A stretch of 64,000 nt of DNA from Catonia carolina (lineage: Eukaryota > Arthropoda > Insecta > Hemiptera > Achilidae): the NCBI GenBank assembly GCA_035578175.1, contig JAQMRL010000008.1, positions 5,804,883 to 5,868,882 on the forward strand, given 5' to 3'. The notes under the pieces are model-generated. The model ran no database searches, was not told the DNA's origin, and saw only the letters and a list, made by a program, of their open reading frames with translations. Below, piece after piece: positions 42,358-52,792 of the stretch (the first letter of the stretch is position 1; every line of letters begins with the position of its first letter). Both the position numbers and the translations under genes were made by a program.

Positions 42358-42975
42358 CTGGGTGATTCATTTAAAAGTAGCCCGCCGCTCGAGTAATTTT
42401 CATATGCTGTATTGGCAGCACCGATCACGATGTGATCGACTGGCCTTTATAGTACAATTTATATTATTATTTAATTATTATATTATTATAGAGTACAATT
42501 TTTTCCAGCAAGATGGTGCAACATGTCACACGTCTCGCCAGTCCCTATCGCATATCGATCAGGCTTTTCCCATACGAGTTGTTAGTAAAGATTTGTGGCC
42601 TCCTCGTTCACCCGATTTGAGTATGTGCGATTTTTTTCTATGGGGTTATTTAAAAGGAACCGTTTACCAAACAAACCCCCGCAGTATACATGAGCTAAAG
42701 AATAACATCATGGCAGCCATTCAAGCTATAGACGTTTCCGTATTGCGTCGTGTGTGCTTTAATAACATTGAACGAGTGCAAAAATGTGTAAGCGTTCAAA
42801 GGACGCCACTTTCAGCATCTACTGTAAAGGTGAAGTTGAAATTTGTTTATAAATTTTAAATAAATATGTAAAATTATGTATTAAGTAATTCTATTTATTC
42901 ATTTACTATTTGAATCCAATTGAGTGCCGAAGGCCGCTGTAAATGCAGCGGGCTACTTTTAAATGAATCACCCTG
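42358..42975 (+). mobile_element. Internally deleted mariner-superfamily element, copy 2
   Basis: TA at 42356-42357 and 42976-42977. Ends CTGGGTGATTCATTTAAAAG and, from the right, CAGGGTGATTCATTTAAAAG. 618 bp, the same size and deletion as the copy at 4251-4867. Confidence 0.9.
42500..42859 (+). pseudogene. DD38D-like transposase C-terminal fragment
   Basis: NFFQQDGATCHTSRQSLSHI carries the second aspartate, WPPRSPDLSMCDFFLWGYLK the third, 38 residues later. The frame then runs past the conserved end because a one-base change alters the HFQH region to PLSAS. Sequence upstream of ~42500 in the same frame comes from the terminal region, not from transposase. Confidence 0.8.
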
Positions 42976-43096
42976 TATAAGTTGTTATGTTTGTTGTACT
43001 GAAATTAAAGCAGTCGCGCATGCGCACTGATGCTTTTCCCCCTTTACCCCTCGTTGCAAACAAGGGCAAACTCGTGACTCAAGTGACAATAGGTTA

Positions 43097-43157
43097 TATT
43101 GTTCATGTTTTGCATTGGCAAAAGAAAGTCGTTCGAGTGCTTCACACCAGATTTTCA
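43097..43157 (+). mobile_element. HINE copy 9, 3' end only
   Basis: GTTTTGCATTGGCAAAAGAAAG, then a degenerate stem-loop (GTTCGAGTGCTTCACACC) and AGATTTT. Confidence 0.65.
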
Positions 43158-43160
43158 AGT

Positions 43161-43427
43161 ATGGTAACAGCTGCTATTGGGTAACTGAGATGTACTTGGT
43201 GGAAAAAGCTTATGTAATTCTGCGTAATTGAAAACAATCCAACTTTTTGGTGGTTTTGAAATTTTTGTCCGCCATAATGGATTCAAGTTGGTTTCATGAA
43301 TAGGATGGTGGTCATTTGTGACATGTCATAATGAGAAAAACAGTGGTGCAAACCATTTTTTCGGTAGATGCTTTCGTTATCGAGTAAAGATTCAAAGTTG
43401 CAATTTTGGGAAAATTCTGTTAGAATT
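43161..43427. other. No gene seen
   Basis: Short unassigned stretch between HINE fragments; nothing recognised. Confidence 0.4.
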
Positions 43428-44229
43428 AAACATAACCTAATTTTAATCATGAGTGAAAGATGCAAAATATCAAGCGCAGTTTGGCTTAAAAATACGGAAA
43501 ATCACTCTTTCACGCTAAACTAGGTTCTGTAGAGAAAATTACCTAAAGAAAAGTTGTACATCTTTTAATTTCCTATGAATTTGATTATGTACACTTTAGT
43601 CGTAAAATGCATACCACGGCTGAAATCTTAAAAAGAACGATTTTTTTACAAATTTTTGTAAAATAAGCAGTCCCTAATTACCGCTATACTAAGCTTTATA
43701 CAAAGGAATATTTGAAATAAAAGTTGTAGGATTTTAAATTCTCTACAACTTTTATTGTATTTATTTTTGTGCTAAAATGCATATTAAAGCTGTAATCTTA
43801 AAAAAACAATTTTTTACGAAAAAAACAGCTTCCCCAAGAATTTCAGCAGATATGGCGCCTACTCTTTCTTGTAGAGCATTAAAAAATGTAATAAATGAGA
43901 CGATTTTTAAAAAAATCGTAGGACCAGCTTTTGAGAAAATCACCAAAAAGTGAAAAATTACACGAATAAACTACTACTTCCGGTTGACCAATTTTGATGA
44001 AAATGTTTGTATCGGGTCCGGTGGTTGTATCCAACTTAAGTTTCAAGTTCGTACAATGTTCTGTACTTGAGATATTTTGTTCACACACACACAACCAATC
44101 GGCAAAAACGTGTTTTTTGGGTTCAGGGGGTCTGAAAACGTGTAGATCCGGTGAAAACTCTTATTTCGACAAATTGACGTGAAAACTATACTTTCCTTCC
44201 TATATATTCATATAGACAAGAGAAAGTAA
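43428..44229 (-). mobile_element. HINE copy 10 (lacks the 3' terminus)
   Basis: Enters the consensus at AACATAACCTAATTTTAATC, so the stem-loop end (~85 bp) is missing. The 5' end is intact at 44216-44229 (GACAAGAGAAAGT). Confidence 0.75.
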
Positions 44230-44233
44230 AAAA

Positions 44234-44315
44234 GCTAAAACTTTTATTTAAGCATTTTCTTGTTCAGAGCTTAGTTTAGAGTTAATTAGATTTTCCGTAT
44301 TTTAAAAGTCAGAGG
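44234..44315 (+). mobile_element. HINE copy 11, internal scrap
   Basis: Matches the AAACTTTTATTTAAGCATTTT..CAGAGCTTAGTTTAG..TTTTCCGTATTTT core section in plus orientation. Confidence 0.5.
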
Positions 44316-44365
44316 CCTAAGTCTTAAAAAAAAACAATTTTTTTCAGATTTTGATGAAAAAAAAA

Positions 44366-45731
44366 ACAAAATCTGGTGTGATCAACTCACACGACTTTTT
44401 CTTGCCAATGCACATAATTATCAATAAAACGCAACATTCGTCATAAAAACAATAGAAATAAACAGAAACCTAACCTCGAAAACATAACCTTATTTTAATC
44501 ATGAGTGAAAGACGCAACATGAAAATCAACCTCAGTTTAGCTTGAAAATAAGGAAAACCACTCTTTTACGCTAAACTAAGCTCTGTAGGGAAAAATGTTC
44601 AAAATAAAAGTTGTAGATATTTTAACGGCCCATAATAGACAGTGGAGTGTCAAATTATTTACACTCAATCTGTTCGTTGCAGGGCTAAAATAAATAGTTC
44701 TGTTTCTTATCACATGGTCAGCCAATTAAATGACTGAATCATTTAAGAACAGAAGAGGTAGAGGTGTAAAAGACACTAATCAGAGTTATCTCCTCTGAAA
44801 GTAATGGATTTCATTATACAGCCAGACCCTGTGGTGAATGAAGTGAAAGTGTCATTTGCAGAGTGGAAAATATGTGCTTTTCAGAGCCTGGCATGCTGAT
44901 AAGTGTACTTTTCCACTCAGTGAGTTGTGGCAATGGTAAACAACCTCACTTCTCGATTTACTTAGAAAACCTCTACGGGTTCAAACCAGCCTTTCGACTG
45001 ATGTCCTAAACAACAACAGATATTTTAATTTCCTATAAATTTGATTATATACACATTTGTCATAAAATCCATTCTAAAGACAATATCTTAAAAAAAATCG
45101 ATTTTTACACGTTTTCTTGGGAATAAACAGAAAATCGCTAATTACCGCCAAACTAAGCGTTATACAAAAAAAATGTTTGAAATAAAAGTTGTAGGATTTT
45201 AAATTCTCTACAACTTTTATCACATACATTTTTGCGCTAAAATGCATATTAAAGCCGCAATCTTTAAAAAACAAATTTTTTTTACGTGAAAACAGCCTCA
45301 CCAAGAATTTCAGCAAACATGGCGCCTACCCTAACTTGTAGAGCATAAAAAGATTAGTAAACCAGGCGATTTTTAAATCATACGATTTTTTTAAAATCGT
45401 ATGATTTTTTTAATCGTATGACCAGTTTTTGAGAAAATCGCAAAAAACTGAAAAATTACACGAATAAACTACTACTTCCGGTTGACCGATTTTGATGAAA
45501 ATGTTCGTGTCGGGTCCGGTAGTGGTATGTAACTTCAGTTTCAAGTTTCCAGTCCGTATGATGTTCCGTTCTTGAGATATTTTTTACACACACACACACA
45601 CACACAGACCAATCGCTAAAAACATGTTTTTTTTGGGTTCAGGGGGTCTGAAAACTTGGATCCAGTGAAGAGTGTATTTGTTAAAATCGACATGAAAACA
45701 ATACTTTCCTTCCTATACATTCTTATAGGCA
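44366..45731 (-). mobile_element. HINE copy 12, split by repeat B
   Basis: 3' part 44366-44625, 5' part 45018-45731. Contains a local duplication of AATCGTATGA/ATCATACGATTTTTT near 45374-45420 and a (CA)n tract at 45588-45605. Confidence 0.8.
44626..45017 (+). repeat. Repeat B, copy 5 (inside a HINE, 11-bp TSD)
   Basis: AGATATTTTAA flanks it at 44615-44625 and 45018-45028. The tail is CCTAAACAACAAC. Intact HINEs show the empty site. Confidence 0.88.
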
Positions 45732-45928
45732 AAAATCACTAATTATTGCTAAACTGAGCGTTGTGCATAAAAGAGTAGTAGGTTTTAAAATTTTCTACAA
45801 CTTTGATTATATCATACACTTTTGTCCTAAAATGGATAGGCTATATTAAAGGCGCAATCTTTAAAAACAATGTTTTTCTACGAAAGCACAGCCTACCCCA
45901 AGAATTTCAGCAGACATGGCGCTTAACC
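45732..45928 (-). mobile_element. HINE copy 13, internal fragment
   Basis: Core section from CACTAATTATTGCTAAACTG to CAGACATGGCGC, directly abutting copy 12 in the same orientation, which suggests a tandem junction. Confidence 0.6.
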
Positions 45929-45934
45929 TTCATA

Positions 45935-47255
45935 AAAAATCTGGTGTGAAACACTCACACAACTTTCTAAAGCCAATGCAAATAATTAACAATAAACCTA
46001 ACATCAGTAATAAAACATTAGAAATAAACAAAAAACTAACCTCAATAAACATAACCTAATTTTAATCATATATGAAAGACGCAAAATGAAAATCAACCTC
46101 AGTTTAGCTTAAAAATACGGAAAATCGCCCTTTCACGCTAAACTAGGTACTGTACAAAAAAATGTTTTCGAATAAAAGTTTTAGATCTTTTAATTCCCTA
46201 TAAATTTTATTACATACACTTTTTTCGTAAAATGCATACTAAGGCCGAAATCTTAAAAGAATAGATTTTTCATGTTTTTGTGAGAAAAAAACAGAAAATT
46301 GCTAATTAACGGTAAACTAAGCGTTATACAAAAAATATGTTACTAATAAAAGTTGTAGAATTTTTAATTCGCTACAACTTTAATTATATACATTTTTGCG
46401 CTAAAATGCATATTAAAGTCAAAATCTTAAAACAAAAGTTTTTTTACGTGAAAACGGCTTCACCGAGAATTTCAGCAAACGTGGCGCTTACCCTATCTTG
46501 TAGAGCATAAAAAAATTAGTAAATTAGGCGATTTAAAAGAAAATCGTATGACCAGTTTTTGAGAAAATTGCAAAAAAGTGAAAAATTACTACCGCCAGTT
46601 GACCGATTTTGATGAAAATGTTCGTGTCGGGTCCGGTAGTGGTATGTAACTTAAGTTTCAAGTTCGTACGATGTTCCGTTCTTAAGATATTCTGTTCACA
46701 CGCAGACCAATCGCTAAAAACATGTTTTTTTGGGTTCAGGGGGTCTGAAAACGTGTAGATCCGGTGAAAACTCGATTTCGAAAAATCGACATGAAAACAA
46801 TACTTTCCTTCCTATATATTCAATTCTTTGCCCATAACGGACAGGTGGAGTGTCAAATTATTTACACTCAATCTGTCCGTTGCAGGGCTAAAATAAATAG
46901 TTCTGTTTCTTATCACATGGTCAGCCAATTATATGACTGAATCATTTAACAACAGAAGAGGTAGAGGTGTAAAAGACACTAATCAGAGTTATCTCCTCTG
47001 AAAGTAATGAATTTCATTATACAGCCAGACCCTGTGGTGAATGAAGTGAAGGTGTCATTTGCAGAGTGGAAAATATGTGCTTTTCAGAGGGCCCGGCATG
47101 CTGATAAGCATACTTTTCCATTCAGTGAGGAAGGCAACTGTAAACCACCTCACTCCTCGTTTTACTTAGTAAACCTCTACAGGTTCAAACCAGCTTTTCG
47201 GCTGATGACCTAAACAACAACATATTCAATTCATATAGGCAAGAGAAAGTAAAAA
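45935..47255 (-). mobile_element. HINE copy 14, split by repeat B
   Basis: 3' stem-loop end at 45940, body to 46826, and 5' terminus at 47222-47255 after repeat B. Almost no CA tract remains (TTCACACGCAGACC), unlike other copies. Confidence 0.82.
46827..47221 (+). repeat. Repeat B, copy 6 (best copy, 11-bp TSD)
   Basis: ATATTCAATTC flanks it at 46816-46826 and 47222-47232. The 5' hairpin is perfect: AACGGACAG pairs with CTGTCCGTT, inside which GAGTGT pairs with ACACTC, all closed by GCCC/GGGC. The 3' end is GGTTCAAACCAGC, TTTTCGGCTGATGACC, TAAACAACAACA. GGTTCAAACC resembles a polymerase III B box but sits near the 3' end. Confidence 0.88.
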
Positions 47256-47257
47256 TG

Positions 47258-47620
47258 TAAATTACACGAATAAATACTATACTATTGTACTTCCGTTAAA
47301 AATCGGTCGATGAATATGTTCCGCGCAGGGTCCTCTGTGGTAACTAACTTAAGTTCCAAGTTTCAACTTAGTGCTATGTTTCGTTCTTGAGATATTTTGA
47401 TCACACACACAAACCAATCGCAAAAAAAAATTATTTTTGGTTTTAGGGGGTGTGAAAACGTGTTAATCCGGTAATTTTAAGTCGAATAGAGTTTGATTTT
47501 CATTTTGGTGTATTCGCTCATGATTAAAATTAGGTTATGTTAATCAATTTTACATTGTTTACTCAATATTTTATTATTATGTACAGTGGAAAGAGAAAGG
47601 CGTGTGTTTTGTACCAGATT
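47258..47620. mobile_element. HINE copy 15, two fragments in opposite orientation
   Basis: 47258-47475 matches the 5' third in minus orientation (ACACGAATAAA.. to AATCCGGT). 47476-47620 matches the 3' region in plus orientation (AATAGAGTTTGATTTTCATT, CATGATTAAAATTAGGTTATG) and ends in a degenerate terminus. Confidence 0.55.
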
Positions 47621-47724
47621 TTTTTATAAAAAAAATTGATCCAAAATCTTAATTAGTATTTTTGTCTTGAAATGCTGTTTAAAATAAGTTACCACATGTC
47701 CGGTTTACAAAAAAAATATGTATA

Positions 47725-48543
47725 CAGGTGATTCACAAAGAGATGCAGAAACTTTAGGAGCTCATTGTACTTGTAAAAATAATGAAAAAAGTTTATATAA
47801 ACATGGGTCCGGAAATGCTTAGTTTCCGAGTTACGGCTAGCGAAAGTTTCGCCCGGGTTTCAGCTCACCAGGTGAAATGAGGTCTTCCTGAAATTCTGGT
47901 AAGGTAGATTAAGGGGCGAATTCAATCATTTCTTATGGTTTTTTATCTATAAAGTGAATAAAGCAGTATAAATATTTTTTAAGAAAACCAGTGTCAAATG
48001 CAAAAAATGGAGTGAAAAACACATTTTTTCGTCTTTGGGCAAGAATAACTTTGTTATTTCACAAAGAAACAGTTAAATTTTTTGAATAAAATATGTTGAA
48101 AATTTTATTCTGAACAAACCGGTGTAAATAAAGTACACAGAAAGCGAATATGTTTGATTAAATGAATTTTTATTCATAACCGTACAAAGTAAAATTAACT
48201 GGAAAAACAAAGATGAAGAATTGTATTTTTTTCACACCATTTTTTGCATTTGACACTGGTTTTCTTAAAAAAATATTTAACTTACAGTTCTGGGACCTGC
48301 TTTATTCACTTTATAGATAAAAAACCATAAGAAATGATCGAATTCGCCCCTTAATCTACCTTACCAGAATTTCAGGAAGACCTCATTTCACCTGGTGAGC
48401 TGAAATCCGGGCGAAATCTTTCGCTAGCCGTTACTCGGAAACGAAGCATTTCCGGGACCCATGTTTATATAAACTTTTTTCATTATTTTTACATGTAAAA
48501 TGGGCTTCCAAAGTATCTGCATATCTTCTTGAAAATCACCCTG
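47725..48543. mobile_element. Fold-back MITE with ~270-bp inverted ends
   Basis: TA-flanked (47723-47724, 48544-48545). The left arm (about 47725-48015) and right arm (about 48235-48543) are reverse complements through CAGGTGATTC, GTTTATATAAACATGGGTCC, TTTCCGAGTTACGGCTAGCG, CAGCTCACCAGGTGAAATGA, GGTAGATTAAGGGGCGAATT and CCAGTGTCAAATGCAAAAAA. The outer part matches the right end of the DD41D element at 32126-33264, indicating the parent lineage. No coding. Confidence 0.9.
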
Positions 48544-48609
48544 TATATAATATTAATAATGTTATGTTGGAAATTCAATAATTTTGATTTTATATGATTT
48601 TTGTTACAG

Positions 48610-48716
48610 GTATCGAAAAGGAAAAGAAAGGGCGTTTTGGTTCTAAGAAAATTAAATTTGTAAACATGTATGAATATGTATTAAAAAGTCAATAAAAATG
48701 TGTAGCGACAATAATT
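48610..48716 (+). CDS. Candidate small host gene, terminal exon
   Basis: ATTTTTGTTACAG acceptor at 48609. In the phase set by the exon at 36655-36765 it reads YRKGKERAFWF then stop (48644-48646), completing a 51-residue protein (8+111+37 bases). AATAAA stands at 48691-48696 followed by a T/G-rich stretch, a proper polyadenylation context. The downstream part is 3' UTR. The basic composition (YRLRKK..RYRKGK) would fit a mitochondrial ribosomal or nucleic-acid-associated small protein, but I do not recognise it. Another frame (IEKEKKGRFGSKKIKFVNMY..) is also open. Confidence 0.4.
48691..48696 (+). terminator. Polyadenylation signal AATAAA
   Basis: Canonical hexamer 45 bp after the proposed stop, followed within 30 bp by TTTTGTGTTTTAATTTTT. 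Confidence 0.45.
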
Positions 48717-48944
48717 TTGTGTTTTAATTTTTATTAAATTATCAACCTTTTTAACAATCCCGAATTCCTTTTAAAAAAATACGGCTGCAGTTTGCTTGCT
48801 CCCTGTTATAAATAAAAAACTAAACAGCAAGCAGTCACATGAGATTTAAGGTAATTCACGTTTTAAAAAACAGTAGGTAAAGAAAATACATTTATGATAA
48901 ATACTTTATCATTATCATGTTCACGAACGAAGATCAAAGAAAGA

Positions 48945-49185
48945 AAAAGATGAATGCGTTTGCGAGAAATGTGTACTGGCTTGCCGTTGAAAAATTAATT
49001 AAATACCAGGATAGCATAATATTAGTGTAGGTTGGTTAGTAAAAGATGAATGCGTTTGCGAGAAATGTATACTGGCTTGCCGTTGTAAAAGATGAATCCG
49101 TTTGCGAGAAATGTGTACTGGCTTGCCCGGATTGTAAAAATTAATTGAATACCAGGATAGCATAATATCAGTGTAGGTTAGTTGG
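48945..49185. repeat. Short tandem/dispersed repeat, ~45- and ~95-bp units
   Basis: GATGAATGCGTTTGCGAGAA..ACTGGCTTGCC occurs three times (48949, 49046, 49091), and AATACCAGGATAGCATAATA..TAGTGTAGGTTGGTT twice (about 49000 and 49149). No gene. Confidence 0.8.
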
Positions 49186-49189
49186 TTTA

Positions 49190-49821
49190 AGAAGCAAGTA
49201 GTATGTACAATGTATGTATTACGAAAAATATATAAGAGTACTGAAGCGACCACTTTTATTTCATACTATCCTGGTAGTATTAAAAATGACACTACTTAGT
49301 CCCTGCAGCGATCGGCATTACATATCAATCATTTTCTAAAACTATGACGTAAATTCGTAGTCCGTTCTGTCTACATTTATTTAACCGTATTTTATATTTC
49401 CGTAAATCTTTCTATATTATATTTAAAACGCAAAATCGCATCCAATGTATTTTAAATGGGAATTCTTTAAACTCTTAAATACAGAGTTTTACCGAACGGA
49501 TTTTTATAATTTTTACATGGTTTTAAAGAGTATTCTTTCCTGATTCGGTAAAAAGTTCTGAACTTGAAATTCATGCTAAATTAGAGCTTCATTTTACGAA
49601 ATGAAAAGAACAAAATATATTGTTTACAATATAAATACGAGTATATAGAATAATGATTCCATTCCAGTATATATTGTGCGAATTTATTCTCACGGGTCCA
49701 CTAGTTTTAATTTCATAAGTTCATACTACATCACTATATTTTAGCAATAGTATTTTAATAGTTTTTTGTGAATTTTAATAAGGACCTCCAGACTTGCTTA
49801 TCTATTGTAACTTACCAATTC
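49190..49821. other. No gene or repeat identified
   Basis: AT-rich, no extended frames. Unassigned spacer before SINE-D copy 4. Confidence 0.4.
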
Positions 49822-49830
49822 AAATCAACC

Positions 49831-50161
49831 TTTTTTTTTTAATTTCTAATTTGTGTACGTTGCAATCTGTTCAATTCAGAACAATAAGCAACCCCATCAC
49901 CCAATCAGATGAGGATAATGTGTATGACGTGTAAATGAAGTGTAGTCTTGTACAGACCCAGGCTGACCATTCCTGAGAGAGTATGGTTAATTGATGAACC
50001 CCAACCATCAAAGTACACCGGTAACCACTGTCTAGCATTCAAATCCGTATAAAAGTAACTACCTTTACTAGGATTTGAACCAGGAACCTTCGTCTCCGAA
50101 AATCAGCTGTTAAACAGCTGATTTTGGCGACGACTTTACCTCTAGACCAACCCGGTGGGTT
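49831..50161 (-). mobile_element. SINE-D, copy 4 (full length)
   Basis: T run (A tail) at 49831-49840, body, B box and A box, ending GGTCTAGAGG..CCGGGTTGG head at 50161. Flanks AAATCAACC (49822-49830) and AAATCAAGC (50162-50170) are a 9-bp duplication with one change. Repeat C follows immediately. Confidence 0.87.
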
Positions 50162-50170
50162 AAATCAAGC

Positions 50171-50412
50171 TTAACTTTTTTTTTAGCTTTTATTTGTTAT
50201 CGGGAACTGTACTGTGTTGACAACTACCCAATTTTATCGCTGCTTTTTGCTGTTTTTTTTTTTTGAATTTGAACAGGGACCCCCAGTAAAGTTTGTTCAT
50301 GGATGGCTGTCAACTGGTCACCATACAAAGTCGCTTGCCCAACCGGTGTTACTTAACAAATAATAGCGACTTTCTACTAGCTGACTGACTGGGCTGGCCC
50401 GAAGGCCATTAT
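50171..50412 (-). repeat. Repeat C, copy 3
   Basis: Reverse-oriented full copy from AGCTTTTATTTGTTATCGGG to CTGACTGACTGGGCTGGCCC. It too shows the uninterrupted TTGACAACTACCCAATTTT site. Confidence 0.75.
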
Positions 50413-50730
50413 CTTATGTGTTATCTTAACGATAATATAGCATATCGTTCACATATAACATAATTTTCTTCAACACATGCCTAGAAACATTTTGAATTAA
50501 CCAAATATTTTTTAATGTTGAAGTTCTGAGCATACTGACATTCCTAAAAGTCAATACTCATGAAAAATGGTTTAACAACCATTTGTAAAAAAACAATTAT
50601 TATCATGAAAGAAAAAATGGTAGAAATTTAATAAAGACACAACACTTAAATTCTATAAAACATTTGTTTTATTAACATTTATACAAATAATAATTGTTTA
50701 AAAAATATTGTCAACACATTTATATACATA
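50413..50730. other. No gene seen
   Basis: 318 bp of AT-rich sequence without recognised features. Confidence 0.4.
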
Positions 50731-51498
50731 AAAATCTGGTGTGATACACTCCACAACTTTCTCTTGCCAATGCAAATAATTTACAATATACCAAACATTA
50801 ATAATAAAATATTAGAAATAAACAAAAAACTAACCTCAACACACATAACCTAATTTTAATCATGAGTGAAAGACGCAAAATGAAAATCTACTTCAGTGTG
50901 GCTTAAAAATATGGATAATCACTCTTTCACGCTAAACTAGGCTCTGTAGAGAAAAATGTTTTTTCACACGTTTTCATGAGAAAAAACAGAAAATCGCTAA
51001 TTACTGCTAAAGTAAACGATATGCAAAAAAATGTTTGAAATAAAAGTTGTAGAATTTTAAATTCTCTACATTTTTTAATATATCAATTTTTGCGCTTTAA
51101 TACATATTAAAGCCGTAATCTTAAAAAAACTTTTCTTTTTACGTAAAAATAGCCTCACCAAGAATTTCAGCAAACATGGCACCTACCCTATCTTGTAGAG
51201 AATAAAAAATTGAGTAAACCACACGATTTTTAAAAATTCGTAGCACCAGTTTTTGAGAAAATCGCAAAAAAGTGAAAAATTACACGAATAAACTACTACT
51301 TTCGGTTGACCGATTTTGATGATAATGTTCTTGAGATATTTTGTATGCACACACACACAGACCAATTGCTAAAAACATGTTTGTGTGGGTTGAGAGGGTC
51401 TGTTTACGTGTAGATCCGGTGAAGAGTGTATTTGTTAAAATCGACATGAAAACAATACTTTCCTTTCTATATATTCATATAGGCAAGAGAAAGTAAAA
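50731..51498 (-). mobile_element. HINE copy 16 (internal deletion)
   Basis: Both ends present, but ~130 bp of core is missing after GAGAAAAATGTTTTTT near 50960. Head to head with copy 17 around SINE-D. Confidence 0.8.
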
Positions 51499-51550
51499 AA
51501 ATTATTAGTAATACCTGTACAAGAGTATTTTAAGTAATGAAAGAACACTT

Positions 51551-51873
51551 TTTTTTTATTCCTAATATGTGTACGTTGCAATCTGTTCAATTTATAACAA
51601 TAAGCAACCCCATGACCCAATGAGATGAGGATGAAGTGTATGACGTGTAAATGAGGTGTAGTCTTGTACAGACCCAGGCCGACCATTCCTGAGAGAGTAT
51701 GGTTAATTGAACCCCAACCATCATAGTACACCGGCAACCACTGTCTAGTATTCAAATCTGTATAAAAGTAACTACTTTTACTAGGATTTGAACCAGGAAC
51801 CTTCGTCTCCGAAAATCAGCTGTTAAACAGCTGATTTTGGCGACGACTTTACCTCTAGACCAACCCGGTGGGT
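51551..51873 (-). mobile_element. SINE-D, copy 5 (full length)
   Basis: A-tail side at 51551-51559, head end CCGGGTTGGTCTAGAGG at about 51855-51873. Flanks AAAGAACAC and AAAGAAGACAC suggest a diverged target duplication. Confidence 0.85.
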
Positions 51874-51986
51874 CAAAAGAAGACACTGAGCTAAAAATGT
51901 CTCTTCTTGTTCTAAAGTTAGTTCTAAATGATCAACATAGCCAATACGTCCTCAGAAAACATATCGGAAGCTTCTTGTGTATTTTT

Positions 51987-52778
51987 ACTTTCTCTAGCCT
52001 ATATGAATATATAGGAAGGAAAGTATTGTTTTCATGTCGATTTTAACACATACACTCTTCACCGGATCTACACGTAAACAGACCCCCTCAACCCACACAA
52101 ACATGTTTTTACCGATTGGTCTGTGTTGTGTGTGTGTTTGTGTGCATACAAAATATCTTAAAAACATTATCATCAAAATCGGTCAACCGGAAGTAGTAGT
52201 TTATTCGTGTAATTTTTCACTTTTTTGCGATTTTCTCAAAAACTGGTCCTACAAATTTTTTAAAATCGCCTAAAAAATTTTTTTTTAAGATTGCGGCTTT
52301 CATATGCGTTTTAGCGCAAAAATGTATGAAATAAAAGTTGTAGAGAATTTAAAATCCTACAATTTTTATTTAAAACATTTTTTCGTAAAACGCTTAGTTT
52401 AGCGGTAATTAGCAATTTTCTGTTTTTTTTTCTCACGAAAACTTGTGAAAAATCGATTATTTTTAAGATTTCGGCCTTAGTATGCATTTTAAAACAAAAG
52501 TGTATATAATCAAATTTATAGAAAATTAAAAGATCTACAACTTTTATTTAAAGCATTTTTCTCTACAGAGCCTAGTTTAGCGTGAAAGAGTGATTTACCG
52601 TATTTTTAAGCCAAACTGAGGTTGATTTTCATTTTACGTCTTACAGTCATGATTAAAATTAGGTTATGTTTATTGAGGTTAGTTTTTTGTTTATTTCTAA
52701 TGTTTTATAACTAATGTTAAGTTTATTGTTAATTATTTGCATTGGCAAGAGAAAGTTTTGTGAGTATTTCACACCAGA
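51987..52778 (+). mobile_element. HINE copy 17 (internal deletion)
   Basis: Starts ACTTTCTCTAGCC and ends with a degenerate stem-loop (TTTGTGAGTATTTCACACC). It lacks the CATGGCGCC..TAGGGTAGG core section near 52270. It shares distinctive variants with copy 16 (ACACGTAAACAGACCC.., no GGACC box), so the two are close relatives. Confidence 0.8.
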
Positions 52779-52792
52779 TTTATTTTAAAATA

